From Strongylocentrotus droebachiensis (taxonomy: Eukaryota; Echinodermata; Echinoidea; Camarodonta; Strongylocentrotidae): a DNA stretch of 64,000 bases. The notes below the pieces were generated by a model. The model made no database searches. It was not told the origin of the DNA and saw only the letters and a program-made list of their open reading frames with translations. Shown one piece after another: positions 54,901 through 64,000 of the stretch (its first letter is position 1; each line of letters starts with the position of its first letter). Both the position numbers and the translations under genes were made by a program. The stretch covers positions 1 through 64,000 of the forward strand of contig JAVYIG010006576.1 of the NCBI GenBank assembly GCA_035222895.1, given 5' to 3'.

Positions 54901-57900
54901 TTCAAGTCTTATCCGAGGGACCTGCCAATGCTTCCCTACTAATTGACAAGTTATACGTGTAAATGATTCTCCATTTCCATAAGGGAACATACTTAGTTTA
55001 ACAATGGATCTATTCTCAACATAATTTTGGAATTATCTAACATTTCTAGGTAACTGGAAGGAGGTTTTGTTGAAGCAGATAGACCCTGATCAGCTGCCGG
55101 TTTACTGGGGAGGAACCAAGACAGATCCTGATGGAAACGAGATGTGTACTTCACTGGTAAATCGAGATATCATTTATAAAGTAGCCCAGAATCCTAGTAG
55201 TAGGCGATCCAAAATCAATAAATTAGTAATTTGTCATAGGCATTTGATTCATGGGTACGTAGCATTATCTCCAATATTTCATCTCACATGAAATTTCTCA
55301 CCTGGTTGTTGCATGGATACATAATAAGTTTTTCTTTGAATTTCCCACAAATATCAAATTCTAATATCAGAACAGTTAATTCCAAACTATCTGCCATCTG
55401 GTTTGTTGCAATACTCTGAATGTTTACTGTCTTTGTTGAAGTCCCCCCTCCCCACGTTAAATAAAACTGCAGGGGGAGGGGGGCGGTAATAGCGAGATAT
55501 GCAAGTGAGGGGGGGTTTATTTACATGTATTTGTCTAATGCCTTGTTCATATATTATGTGAGTTAATAATATTTAATCTACTGTTCTTGGCTCATTTTTG
55601 TTATGTTAATTTTTTTTTCTATGAACATGGCATAGATCAAGATTGGAGGCAAGATACCCACCTCTTTCTACCTGAAAGACCGGGAGCCGCCCCACACATG
55701 GGCTACCCACCAGGTATCTAGGGCAGGAGTCGTGGAATTCGAGTACCAGGTTACAAAGCCCAACAGTGTCTTGAGGTATTAGGTATTATTAGGTATAAGT
55801 TCCATCAATACAATAAACCAGTTTCCTAACATATTCAAATTTGAGGCATACGTTTCAAAAAATGGTTGTATTTGAAAAATTTAAAGCAGCATGACGCTTG
55901 CCAGACATAGCAACACACAATGTAAGCAGACTGTGTTCCAAGTATTGTATAGTTCATGCATTGACAAGTTGTTATTAATGAATAACTCGACACTAGGTTC
56001 CCAGGAAATAAACATCAATAAACAAGAATATTTTAGTAAACCGATCTATTGTTTCAAAAATGTTAATGCAGCTCTTTCTTTGGCATTCGTGGGAATTTGA
56101 CACCTATCTAGCCTTTAACGGACATCAGCCGTGTTCACACGATGGCAATTTTGGTCGGCGTTAAACTAGAGCTAGTCGGCAATAGTATGGTAAGGTCGGC
56201 GTAAAGGTCGGAGTAGTGACCGTCTGAACGATAGTCGTGTTAATAACTACGCCGACCTTTACGCCAACTGATTTACTCCTGGATTTTTCAAGGAGTAACG
56301 CGCTAACACGCCTAGAGGTTAGCGTAGGTTGACCGTGTGAATGCTCTCACTTGGCACTCACTCGCAACAGGTAAATGAAATAATAAGTATCGAAGTGCTA
56401 GCTTATCAAATACTTATGCATCAAATTTGATACATTATGACGATAACATATTTTATGCGATCATGTGGAGGCAAATGTTTAATTACAGCCGTGTTTAATT
56501 ACTACCACTTTTTGCAATGTACTGATATTCCTACACTTTTCTGAACGTAATGATGACTGACTTACCTTTTGCTGAAACAAGTGATATTGATTTAGACATA
56601 TTATTTCACACTTTGCATAATGTTGATTTAACTTCCTCATCTGACGAACGTTATGAGAAACGTATTTCAGATACCCTCAATAGTAAATTCGATGAAATGT
56701 TACTTCAGTTTGATCCTAATGATATTCATTATGTAAGAGAATCTCAATACCTTACTCAAAACCAGTTTATTCAAAATGTTAAAAGCACATCAAAATGTGA
56801 TTTAAATTTCTTGAACCTGAATATTCGTAGCCTGAACAAAAATTTTGAGCAGTTAACTTTATTGCTGGACAATATTGATCTGTGTAACTTTATTATCGGT
56901 CTCACAGAAACATGGTTACAAGACCAGCCTCATTCCCTTTTTTCTCTTTCTCAACATAACCTCATATTTAATAACCGTACGAATAAAAGAGGTGGAGGCG
57001 TTGCAATGTATGTTCCAGACCATCTAAATTTTAAAGTACTTTCTGATATAAACACAATGAATCTGGCAATGGAAGTGGTCTTTATCGAATTAGTCTTACA
57101 AAACAAGAAAAATATCGTAGTTGGTACTATTTATCGCCCCCCTTCTTCAAATCACAACGAATTCTTAGTTGAAATGCAGCATTTACTTGTTCACCCCCTT
57201 CTTCAAAATAAACATTGCATCATTATGGGAGATTTCAATGTTGATTTGTTAAAATGTAATGATAACCAGTTCTCTCATGATTTTCTGGATACCTTACTTT
57301 CGTATTCTTTTGTTCCAGTAATATCAAAACCCACGCGGTTATCCACTCATTCGTGTACTCTCATCGATAATATATTTGTAAATGTTGATCATTTACAAAC
57401 TGAATCTGGCATCATACTGTCTGACATATCAGATCACTGTCCAGTTTATTGCAAAATTCAAAGTTTATTTAATCTTGCTAAATCACCTCCCTCGTCAAAA
57501 ATAGTAAGGAAATTTACAGCTTCCAAAATTGATAAATTAAAGGGAAAGCTGGGATCGATCGATTGGGCAGAAGTTTTGGCCCATATTGATGTTAATGTAT
57601 CTTACAACAATTTTATCCACGTTCTAAAAATAGCTCTTGACGAATGTATTCCTCTAGAGAGATGCAAATTTTCCAGTTATAGGCATGAACCACGTAATCC
57701 TTGGGTCTCTAAATCTTTATTAAGATCTATTAATAGGAAAAATAACTTGTATTATAAATTTCGTGCGAATCCCAAACCTAAACTTCGTGAAAAATATGTT
57801 AAATATAAAAACACTTTGACAAAGATTATGCGATTAGAGAAACAGAGATATTATTGTACCCAGTTTGAAAAAAAGAAATCCAACATAAAGGAAACATGGG

Positions 57901-60775
57901 GAGTTATTAATAAGGCATTGAACAAAAAGAGTGGGAAAAAAAGCATAAAACAAATCCGAGAGGATAATAAAACCATCAATGATGAAGAATCTATTGCTAA
58001 TCACTTTAATGATTACTTCTCAAACATTGGACCCAATCTTGCCAAGAAAATTCCTGTTGTCGGAAAACCCTTTCATTCTTTTTTGAATAACAAAAATCAG
58101 AATTCTATATTTTTTAGTCCAACCAACGCATCTGAAATTCTAAAACTTGTTAAAAATTTCAAAGAAAAAAGAAGTGCGGGTCATGATGAAGTCAGTAACT
58201 TTTTATTGATCAATATTATACACGAAATAGTTGTTCCCCTAGAACACATATTTAATCTTTCCATGTCTCAGGGTGTAGTTCCCGATGCCATGAAACTTGC
58301 AAAAGTTGTTCCGATTTTTAAAAAGGGTGACCCCTTAGATTCATGTAATTACAGGCCCATATCTCTCCTGTCTTCCATCTCTAAAGTGTTAGAAAAACTC
58401 ATCTATGATCGCACAGTAGCTTTTTTAGTTAGTAATAATATATTCTCCGACTCACAGTTTGGCTTCAGACAAAAACATTCGACTGTTCATGCTATTTTAC
58501 ATTTCATTAATCATGTTACTTCTGCAATTGATGAACACTCTCATACCCTTGGGATGTTTCTGGACCTCTCCAAGGCCTTTGACACAATCGACCATCAAAT
58601 TCTACTATACAAACTTTCACACTATGGTATACGTGGAAGGGCCTTGGAGTGGTTCGAAAGCTACCTCAAGGGTAGGAAACAATACGTATCAATAAATGAA
58701 GCAGACTCGGCCTTTCAACAGTTAATTTGTGGAGTGCCACAAGGATCCCTTCTGGGGCCTCTTCTATTTATATTGTATATGAATGACTTTCAAAACTCAT
58801 CCAATGTTTTGTCGTTTATATTATTTGCTGATGATTCTTCTGTGTTTTTCTCACACAAAAACCCCAATTCACTACTTGAAACCGTAAATCTTGAAATGAA
58901 ACTTGTTGAAGAGTGGATTTGTGCCAACAAACTTTCCTTGAACTTAAATAAAACTCAATGTATGCTCTTCAGCAACTCTATTTCGGGATTGCCTGGCAAT
59001 GTTTACATCAATGATACAATTATACACTTAGTTGATTCATCAAAATTCCTTGGTTTTATAATTGACAATAAACTTTCTTGGAAAGAACATAACTTACAAT
59101 TGAGTAAAACTCTATCAAGGAACATTGGAATAATCAATAAATTAAAAATGTCTTTTCCTAAGTATATTTTGAAAAGTTTGTACTCGACGCTTATCTTGCC
59201 TTATCTTAACTATGGCATACTTGCATGGGGGAATTCATTTAATTACCAGTTGGACAAATTATTGATACTTCAAAAACGCGTCATACGAATAATCTGCCAC
59301 ACTAATAGGTTAAGCCACACTAATAGTTTATTTTTAGAAAATAAAATATTGAAAGTTCATGACCTGTATAATTTCTTTTTAGGCTGTTTTATGTTTAGAT
59401 TAAATTCTAACGAACTTCCTCATGCCATCACGTCGACATTCCAAAAGAATCAACAAATTCATAATTATCCAACCCGACAGTCTTCCTTTTTTCACTTACA
59501 CAAACTGAGAACTTTACTAAAACAAAAAACTTTGATTTATACTGGTCCTGTGTACTGGAACTCCTTAGACATTTCGCTCAAACAGCTGCCAAGTTTAATT
59601 ACTTTTAAATATCACCTGAAACATAAACTTCTACTCCAGTATGAAAATGTTTAAGGTCATCATGATAGAGACCATCGGTATTATCAACACTTGTTGGCTG
59701 GCTGCACCACACACTCGTTTTTGTTCTTTTGTTTTGTTTTTTGTTTTATATATTATGTACAAAATGTATTATGTAAAGGGAACCTTAATTACAAGCATAA
59801 TGCTTCCAAGGTTTCCTCCTCATTACTGTAGATAATTGTTAGCATCATATGTATTTAATGACTTGCCATTACATCGTTTGAATTACTGTTGTATCAATCG
59901 AATATTATGTACATGTTTTGTTACCTTGTATATGCCTTACTTTGTAAATTCTTTTCATATGCAGTTAATGTGGAAATAAAACCTAAATAAAAAAAAATAA
60001 AATGTTGACGCATTGCACACGTGAATAGCTATATCGTTTTGACATGTTCTTTTCTTGCTTTTATTTGGGTATTTTAGGTACGAGTTCCAGACAGATTGCA
60101 ACGACATCAAATTCGGCTTTCATCTCGTGGACGCGAAGGGTAAGAAAACGGCCATTTTGAAACTGGAGAAGTACAACAGTCACATGGTACCTGAGAACGG
60201 TGAAGTCTTGATAACTGAACCCGGCAAATGTAAGTAGGCCACTGTTTCATCATTTTGATAATATTTTGCATCCGTCCACATTTTCTTCCTTTGCATGAAG
60301 CCCATTTCATGAAAGAAAATAGAAATCGGATAGTAGAAAGTCGTATATTGATACATTAATTTCACCTTCATATGGCTCGTATATAAAGGAACGGATTTCT
60401 TATTTACAACGATTCTTTATCTTTCTCACATTTTTAGAGAGCAGAATGGGGTCAAAATCAAGTCGATATTCACTTTGAATTGAACCATACAGTTTGTTAA
60501 TGTATAATAACACCTATATTACCTATCAATACATTACGAAACATATAATGCAGATCTACTAGGCCTCCTTGGTCGATTTTCAGTTTTTCTTGTTATTGCA
60601 TCTTTTGCATACCTGGGGCCTATTTAACAACATTTAATTTGACCCTCTTTTCTCGCTTTTACTACCAGGTGTGGTCACATTTGACAACAGTCACAGCTGG
60701 ATCCAATCAAAGAAGCTCTCCTATTGGCTGGAGCTTCTGGAACCCAGTGACGTCATAGACATGAAGCAAGAATAG
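48934..60775 (+). CDS. SEC14-like protein (CRAL-TRIO + GOLD), intact 12-exon gene
   Basis: Cytosolic lipid-transfer protein of the SEC14L2/3/4 (supernatant protein factor) group, which in vertebrates binds hydrophobic ligands such as tocopherol or squalene. Exons: 48934-48987, 49884-49953, 50409-50452, 50833-50895, 52618-52711, 53125-53219, 53532-53630, 54280-54424, 55050-55156, 55636-55775, 60078-60229, 60669-60775. All junctions are GT-AG with matching phases, giving 389 residues plus TAG; human SEC14L2 has 403. Residues 1-56 form the CRAL-TRIO N domain with LLLRFLRARKFDL, about 75-245 the lipid-binding CRAL-TRIO fold with [13 protein letters not shown] and [20 protein letters not shown], and about 260-385 the GOLD domain with [10 protein letters not shown] and VTFDNSHSW. 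Intron 4 is filled with palindromes and intron 10 holds a full LINE. Which vertebrate paralogue it corresponds to cannot be decided here. Confidence 0.93.
49884..49953 (+). CDS. SEC14-like gene, exon 2
   Basis: A 70-nt exon, acceptor AAATTAG| and donor CGGG|GTAAGT. It encodes [15 protein letters not shown] and LLLRFLR, the start of the CRAL-TRIO N motif. It ends in phase 1. Confidence 0.88.
50409..50452 (+). CDS. SEC14-like gene, exon 3
   Basis: A 44-nt exon, acceptor CTTTCAG| and donor GAAAC|GTAAGT. It encodes [15 protein letters not shown], matching human ARSFDLQKSEAMLRK. Confidence 0.88.
50833..50895 (+). CDS. SEC14-like gene, exon 4
   Basis: A 63-nt phase-0 exon, acceptor TATTTAG| and donor CTGAG|GTAAAT. 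It encodes [20 protein letters not shown], matching the human VEFRKQKDIDNI segment. Confidence 0.87.
50978..51515. repeat. long palindrome 1 in intron 4 of the SEC14-like gene
   Basis: Two arms of about 260 nt pair almost to the centre near 51225-51240. Landmarks found on the left and, inverted, on the right include CTACATGGTGCATTAACCGG, AACCCTAAATTCAAAACAAT-like sequence, CTGCAAACGTACGTAGAG and GTCCGTCTAATGA. The right arm includes five TTAGGG/TTGGGG units at about 51438-51468. It is a foldback-type element or inverted duplication. Confidence 0.82.
51577..52500. repeat. long palindrome 2 in intron 4 of the SEC14-like gene
   Basis: Arms of about 430 nt lie head to head around 51990-52050. 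Matching landmarks include CTGTTGGTCATAATGGTGGA at the outer ends, CTAGATAATAG, GCTAAAGCATGTGTG, GCTAATCAACT/AGTAGATTAGC, CACAAATACAAACAAAACTA and GGGGGCTAGGGTACGT. It begins about 60 nt after palindrome 1, so together they fill most of the 1.7-kb intron. Confidence 0.85.
52618..52711 (+). CDS. SEC14-like gene, exon 5
   Basis: A 94-nt exon, acceptor TATTAAG| and donor AAAG|GTATTC. It encodes [20 protein letters not shown], the first strands of the CRAL-TRIO fold (human GGMCGYDLDGCPV). It ends in phase 1. Confidence 0.88.
52860..53095. repeat. G-tract repeat in intron 5 of the SEC14-like gene
   Basis: (TTTA)n at 53000-53020, T-run, G-run, and the end AATCCGCCACTG, the inverted form of the CAGTGGCGGATT start seen in other G-tract repeats of the window. 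Confidence 0.6.
53125..53219 (+). CDS. SEC14-like gene, exon 6
   Basis: A 95-nt exon, acceptor ATTTTAG| and donor GAACAG|GTATAT. It encodes [20 protein letters not shown] and then HSHKRLSEQ. It is the first exon that has a counterpart in the truncated upstream copy. Confidence 0.88.
53532..53630 (+). CDS. SEC14-like gene, exon 7
   Basis: A 99-nt phase-0 exon, acceptor CTCTTAG| and donor CTCAAG|GTGACT. It encodes [20 protein letters not shown], the central CRAL-TRIO strand and helix. It differs from the pseudogene copy at about 8 of 99 positions. Confidence 0.9.
54280..54424 (+). CDS. SEC14-like gene, exon 8
   Basis: A 145-nt exon, acceptor TCGAAAG| and donor GGAA|GTGAGG. It encodes [30 protein letters not shown] and TRKKLQVLG, the lipid-gate region. 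It ends in phase 1. The first codon is ATG but this is internal to the spliced frame. Confidence 0.9.
54425..54820. repeat. tandemly duplicated G-run segment and (GAT)n
   Basis: CACCGGACTTTTGCTGAAAG plus a G-run occurs at about 54537-54571 and again at 54623-54653, period near 85 bp. GCGTGTTCCC at 54477 is inverted at 54660 (GGAACACGC). GAT repeats lie at 54757-54810. It lies in intron 8 of the SEC14-like gene. Confidence 0.7.
55050..55156 (+). CDS. SEC14-like gene, exon 9
   Basis: A 107-nt exon, acceptor TTTCTAG| and donor CACTG|GTAAAT. It encodes [20 protein letters not shown] and [10 protein letters not shown], the best conserved part of the family. It differs from the pseudogene copy at only 3 of 107 positions, all synonymous. 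Confidence 0.92.
55636..55775 (+). CDS. SEC14-like gene, exon 10
   Basis: A 140-nt exon, acceptor GCATAG| and donor TTGAG|GTATTA. It encodes [20 protein letters not shown] and GVVEFEYQV, the start of the GOLD domain. The true donor is followed by two more AGGTAT strings within about 20 nt. Confidence 0.88.
56127..56345. mobile_element. MITE-like element with GTGTTCACAC ends
   Basis: The left end GCCGTGTTCACACG and right end GACCGTGTGAATGC are inverted, and the interior has opposed copies of GTCGGCGTAAAGGTCGG and CCGACCTTTACGCC. It has no coding capacity. It abuts the leader of the LINE in intron 10. Confidence 0.6.
56346..60002 (+). mobile_element. near-full-length LINE in intron 10 of the SEC14-like gene
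   Basis: A non-LTR retrotransposon lying in the same orientation as the host gene. It has about 200 nt of leader after a MITE-like repeat, a single long frame at 56550-59654, about 330 nt of 3' UTR and an A-rich tail of AAATAAA-like units ending near 60002. The 5' boundary and target-site duplication were not established by eye. An uninterrupted frame suggests a young, possibly active copy. Confidence 0.8.
56550..59654 (+). CDS. LINE endonuclease-reverse transcriptase, 1034 codons, uninterrupted
   Basis: Single-ORF non-LTR polyprotein. Residues about 85-305 are an APE-type endonuclease with [14 protein letters not shown] (Glu120), [22 protein letters not shown] (Asp228, Asn230) and SDISDH (Asp295, His296). 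Residues about 560-820 are the reverse transcriptase with [43 protein letters not shown] and the FADD catalytic pair (761-762). The C-terminal third has the usual LINE thumb-like region and [14 protein letters not shown] near the end. The first 85 residues show no zinc finger or PHD domain. The architecture suits the CR1/L2/Jockey group; the exact clade cannot be assigned without a tree. All catalytic residues I could check are present. Confidence 0.93.
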   Translation: MMTDLPFAETSDIDLDILFHTLHNVDLTSSSDERYEKRISDTLNSKFDEMLLQFDPNDIHYVRESQYLTQNQFIQNVKSTSKCDLNFLNLNIRSLNKNFEQLTLLLDNIDLCNFIIGLTETWLQDQPHSLFSLSQHNLIFNNRTNKRGGGVAMYVPDHLNFKVLSDINTMNLAMEVVFIELVLQNKKNIVVGTIYRPPSSNHNEFLVEMQHLLVHPLLQNKHCIIMGDFNVDLLKCNDNQFSHDFLDTLLSYSFVPVISKPTRLSTHSCTLIDNIFVNVDHLQTESGIILSDISDHCPVYCKIQSLFNLAKSPPSSKIVRKFTASKIDKLKGKLGSIDWAEVLAHIDVNVSYNNFIHVLKIALDECIPLERCKFSSYRHEPRNPWVSKSLLRSINRKNNLYYKFRANPKPKLREKYVKYKNTLTKIMRLEKQRYYCTQFEKKKSNIKETWGVINKALNKKSGKKSIKQIREDNKTINDEESIANHFNDYFSNIGPNLAKKIPVVGKPFHSFLNNKNQNSIFFSPTNASEILKLVKNFKEKRSAGHDEVSNFLLINIIHEIVVPLEHIFNLSMSQGVVPDAMKLAKVVPIFKKGDPLDSCNYRPISLLSSISKVLEKLIYDRTVAFLVSNNIFSDSQFGFRQKHSTVHAILHFINHVTSAIDEHSHTLGMFLDLSKAFDTIDHQILLYKLSHYGIRGRALEWFESYLKGRKQYVSINEADSAFQQLICGVPQGSLLGPLLFILYMNDFQNSSNVLSFILFADDSSVFFSHKNPNSLLETVNLEMKLVEEWICANKLSLNLNKTQCMLFSNSISGLPGNVYINDTIIHLVDSSKFLGFIIDNKLSWKEHNLQLSKTLSRNIGIINKLKMSFPKYILKSLYSTLILPYLNYGILAWGNSFNYQLDKLLILQKRVIRIICHTNRLSHTNSLFLENKILKVHDLYNFFLGCFMFRLNSNELPHAITSTFQKNQQIHNYPTRQSSFFHLHKLRTLLKQKTLIYTGPVYWNSLDISLKQLPSLITFKYHLKHKLLLQYENV
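60078..60229 (+). CDS. SEC14-like gene, exon 11
   Basis: A 152-nt exon, acceptor TATTTTAG| and donor CAAAT|GTAAGT. It encodes [31 protein letters not shown] and TEPGK, the core of the GOLD beta sandwich. Confidence 0.9.
60669..60775 (+). CDS. SEC14-like gene, exon 12 (C-terminus)
   Basis: A 107-nt terminal exon, acceptor CTACCAG|, ending in TAG at 60773-60775. It encodes [10 protein letters not shown] and [14 protein letters not shown], the last GOLD strands. Confidence 0.88.
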
Positions 60776-60816
60776 CGGGATTGATAGACCTAGAGGAGAC
60801 ATCTGCATATGTAGGC

Positions 60817-60837
60817 AATAAAATAATAAAACAATAA
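60817..60837 (+). promoter_or_regulatory. polyadenylation signals of the SEC14-like gene
   Basis: Three AATAAA hexamers (starting near 60817, 60825 and 60832) lie about 45-60 nt after the stop codon. They are well placed to direct 3' end formation, implying a very short 3' UTR. Confidence 0.5.
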
Positions 60838-60839
60838 AC

Positions 60840-62260
60840 CTACTTTTCAAAATTCTGTAGCACATGAGCCTTGAATACCTCGGGATCTTGAATGAAAAGT
60901 ATGATTTCAACTGACTGTATCAATGATTAAACGCACCTATTGTTTCCAGTTGATCATTCCTCTTTCGATGTTAAGTACAAATACACAGTGGTGGAGAAAT
61001 GGCTGGTATATGAGTTAATAGATCCTTAGAAAGAAGATAACAAAGAAAAGATGAAGGTTCTAATTTAATATTAGCCAAAAATTGAAACTGCAAACTTTGA
61101 GTTGCCTTTATATCTTTTTTTCTTCTAGCAAATGGAAGAATTAAAAAAAAAAAACATGTTATTGATACCTGGCAAATATTTATTCCTTATATTGAACAAG
61201 TATGTGGTTTAATTAAATTTTTGATCCACTGTCTATCGCCTATTGTCTCAATATTAACCGCAATATTGTGACGATTACTACGTAATATATGATTATGGTA
61301 TCGATAATCTTTTCTTGTATAAACTTCCTCTGACTCTGTCCTTAACTGTTTTGTTTTCTGGCACTTTCGTTCAAACACTGTATAGGATTATCTTTACCAT
61401 TAGGAAGCATGGTCATGATTTGGAAACCCAAACTGCTCTGATCCGATTGATTAAGTGCAAATAAGTGACATGACTGTCCCTCTGATACACGAAATAGTGC
61501 ACTTCCCTATCTGAACTTTGACTCTCCCCCTTGCGAATACAAAGTGGACCTATAATAGTTATTGACTCGGTTTTCCCTATCTCTCTCTCCCTCTCTGCCT
61601 CGCTCTCTCTCTCTTTCTCTCTCTCTCTCATATTGCTCTTTTCCGTATGCTCTTTCTTTGTCCATCATTCTACCGCTTTCAGTCTTCTTATTTGTTCTTC
61701 TTTGTCTCTCCCTCTTCTCTCTTTCTCAATTACTCATTCTATGTTGGTGTGTGGTTGTGGAATATAATGCCCCATATGACAGATACATTACAAGAACAGA
61801 TAACATGGATGTAGTATAAATGTGACAGAAATAAACAGTACTCTTCAATTCCTTTATGCCAAGCAGAATATTTATTGCCTTGTGAAAATAAGCTGAGAAA
61901 AAAAAATTGGAAATATTAGTTAAATTGAACCAGTGACTGAATACTTAAGATTTAAAAAATGTGTTCTAAACAAATGAACAGAAATAATGGATTTGTGTGT
62001 GTCAATATTTCGGTATGAATGGGAACATTGTTAATGCATTGTGTGTATACAATGTGAATAGTAGTATATATTATAATTGTAAGTTCAGAAACACCTTTAT
62101 GCTCTAATTAGAACACACGTTATTAGGAAAAAACAGCCAGAGCATATCGCTGTTATCAACTTACTAGTTCAGTCGTCGTCGAATATCCTTTTTCCCAGGA
62201 AAATTATTCTGATTTATAATTATGACAAATTAAGACCCTTTTCTCTCATACATGTACTGA
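60840..62260. other. downstream region, no gene recognised
   Basis: AT-rich with a CT microsatellite at about 61578-61632. No frame with family resemblance was seen on either strand. Confidence 0.5.
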
Positions 62261-62261
62261 T

Positions 62262-64000
62262 GCCCAATCATTCATTCATTCATTCATTCATTTCGGTTTT
62301 ATTGTGTCAAAATTCCATGTTAAAACAGTCAGGAGACTGATACAAACAAAGATTACAAAGCTCAAAGAAATAAGGAGAAATTAAAAATACATGTACATAA
62401 ATATAGAAACGATCACAAATTAGTTCAAGGAATAAATTAACAATAATAATAATGGAACCTTCAATATATTGCACATCAGACATAAAATAAATCGAATTTA
62501 CATACATGGATGATTTGGGAAAAAAGAAGATAACAAAGAGATAAAGGACAAAGTATTTCATTTCCTTTTCTCGTAACATTTAGATTTTGAACATTTACAT
62601 TTTAAACACAATTAACATAAATTGATAGATAAAACGTAATGGTGATAATATCGGATATACATGTTTTAAAAATGAAGAAAGTTGGAAATTAAGAAATGAG
62701 ATGGGCACCTCCATGAGATCTAAAGAAACAAGCGTGTGTAAATAATGTGTAAAAAAAGTGTAAACAAATAACAACATTAAACGCAGTGTCTCATTCTGGC
62801 ATTATTGTACTATCAATATATATATGCTATGAATTCAAAAATTGAATTGGGTGCATTAACCATGTAAACGGAATAAATTTGTTTCATTAATATATATATA
62901 GGAACATGAGTATCAAAAAATAAATATATTTAAGAAATTTAAGCCACGTGTATATTCAGGGCACATGTATATCTATCACGTTAATAAATAAAAACATGTA
63001 GACCTATAGTAGGCATTCACGGGGTAAAAAGCTAAAACTACTTGGAAGAATTGAGCATTCGTGTTAAAAACGGGATTGCAGAGTTCCTATATCGTTGGGT
63101 TTTACAACTCTCATTCGCTGAGTGATCGTAGACGAGTATTCAACGCACCTGTATTGTAGTCTCAGTCCGAGTAAACTTTATTCAGGGGCTCTCAGTGATC
63201 CCCCCTCCCCTCTCTCTCTCCCTGTTTAATGTCCACACAACACTTCTACTTTGCGTCGCTTTCTACCCCCCCCCCCCTCTGACTCTCCCAGTTGGTCTGC
63301 ATTCACATTACTATATATCTCTTTTTCTTCGTATAACTTAGCTGTAATGCATCTTGTGCACTGGGTAAATTATTCCAAATGGAATGTAAGGCATTTCTAA
63401 CTGATTTCTTTTGACAAAACTTGTTTTTTACTTTCCATAAATGAAATAAATAACAAAAACTAGTATTTTAAGCTTGAATTTCATTATTTAATGAGAACAA
63501 TGCAGCTATCTTACATGGAAGCAATAAGAGACAAAAATTGAAGCCAACTAATGCTTTGTGATATATAAACAAAACGAAAATATTCAAGCACTTTTATCTT
63601 AAGAATAATGGACCACAATGAGATAAATAAATACCTTATGTAACTGTAAGGTTTTTCTGTAACTTATAAAGAGTGTTCATTTTCATTTGACTTGAATTTC
63701 CCCAAATAACAATACAATGTGTGAAATGAGACAATGTGAGTGAATTATATAGTATAATTAACATCGAAAGAGTTACATAAGTCTTTAATTAATGCAGTAT
63801 ACCTATACAGTTTGACACTTTACTGATAACATTATTAATATGTGCATCCCAACAAAATGTCTACATTTTACCAAGAGAATTAACAACTTCTTTCTTAGAT
63901 ATACATACATAATTAATTCGAAGTGATATAGGCTTGTTACTAAACAAATTTGAAAAAGTATGTTTTTTATTATGAAATATACAATAGTTGATTTTGTTCA
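62262..64000 (-). mobile_element. decayed LINE running off the window edge
   Basis: Reading the minus strand from the right edge gives broken reverse-transcriptase sequence: CWDAHINNVISKVSNCIGIL, LYNSLTLSHFTHCIVIWGNS, then after more stops SVRNALHSIWNNLPSAQDAL. These match the C-terminal LINE pattern (HI..v..k....G.l, W.N, WNnLP). A long AT-rich 3' region follows to a (CATT)n tail at 62262-62292. Multiple stops show it is inactive. Treating coding part and tail as one element is an inference. Confidence 0.6.

Noticed and set aside
58459..58695. 78-codon frame inside the LINE
   Set aside because: It overlaps the reverse-transcriptase frame in another phase.
60107..60371. Antisense frames over SEC14-like exon 11
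   Set aside because: Shadows of a conserved coding exon on the plus strand.

Overview
This window looks like nuclear DNA of an invertebrate deuterostome, most likely an echinoderm such as a sea urchin. The assignment is an inference: the genes are intron-rich animal genes with GT-AG junctions, the DNA is AT-rich, and the introns are full of poly-G/poly-C tracts, non-LTR retrotransposon fragments, palindromic non-autonomous DNA elements and tandem repeats. No taxon-specific marker was seen.

Three protein-coding loci are supported. (1) Minus strand, 7407-39588: a complete glutamine-hydrolysing asparagine synthetase (ASNS type) in ten exons with consistent phases and splice sites, predicted 585 residues, including a 14.3-kb first intron. 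(2) Plus strand, 40818-45842: a SEC14-like (CRAL-TRIO plus GOLD) copy with seven exons equivalent to exons 6-12 of its neighbour. It lacks the first five exons and has an in-frame TAA, so it is probably a pseudogene. (3) Plus strand, 48934-60775: an intact 12-exon SEC14-like gene, predicted 389 residues. Loci 2 and 3 share all exon boundaries and phases and so arose by tandem duplication. ASNS and the truncated copy lie head to head about 1.2 kb apart.

Region by region: 1-6180 holds repeat families (two related copies of a GTGCCCCTTTT-rich element, a truncated LINE) and no host gene that I recognise. 6185-7243 is a GA/CT minisatellite just past the ASNS stop. 7407-39588 is ASNS, whose introns carry MITEs, a satellite-like array, LINE fragments, GA tracts and a decayed duplicate of exon 3. 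39589-40817 is the divergent intergenic spacer. 40818-45842 is the SEC14-like pseudogene. 45843-48933 holds a Rex1/CR1-like LINE fragment flanked by inverted arms. 48934-60775 is the intact SEC14-like gene; its intron 4 is almost wholly two long palindromes and its intron 10 contains a LINE with an uninterrupted 1034-codon endonuclease/reverse-transcriptase frame. 60776-64000 is AT-rich and ends inside a decayed minus-strand LINE.

I see no bacterial-style operon, CRISPR array or obvious new enzymatic system. The best leads are structural: the twin palindromes of the SEC14-like intron, the dead duplicate of ASNS exon 3, the exon-by-exon mosaic similarity of the SEC14-like pair, a covarying stem-loop in the 3' end of a LINE family, and the nested ACGATATCGT palindromes in ASNS intron 1.
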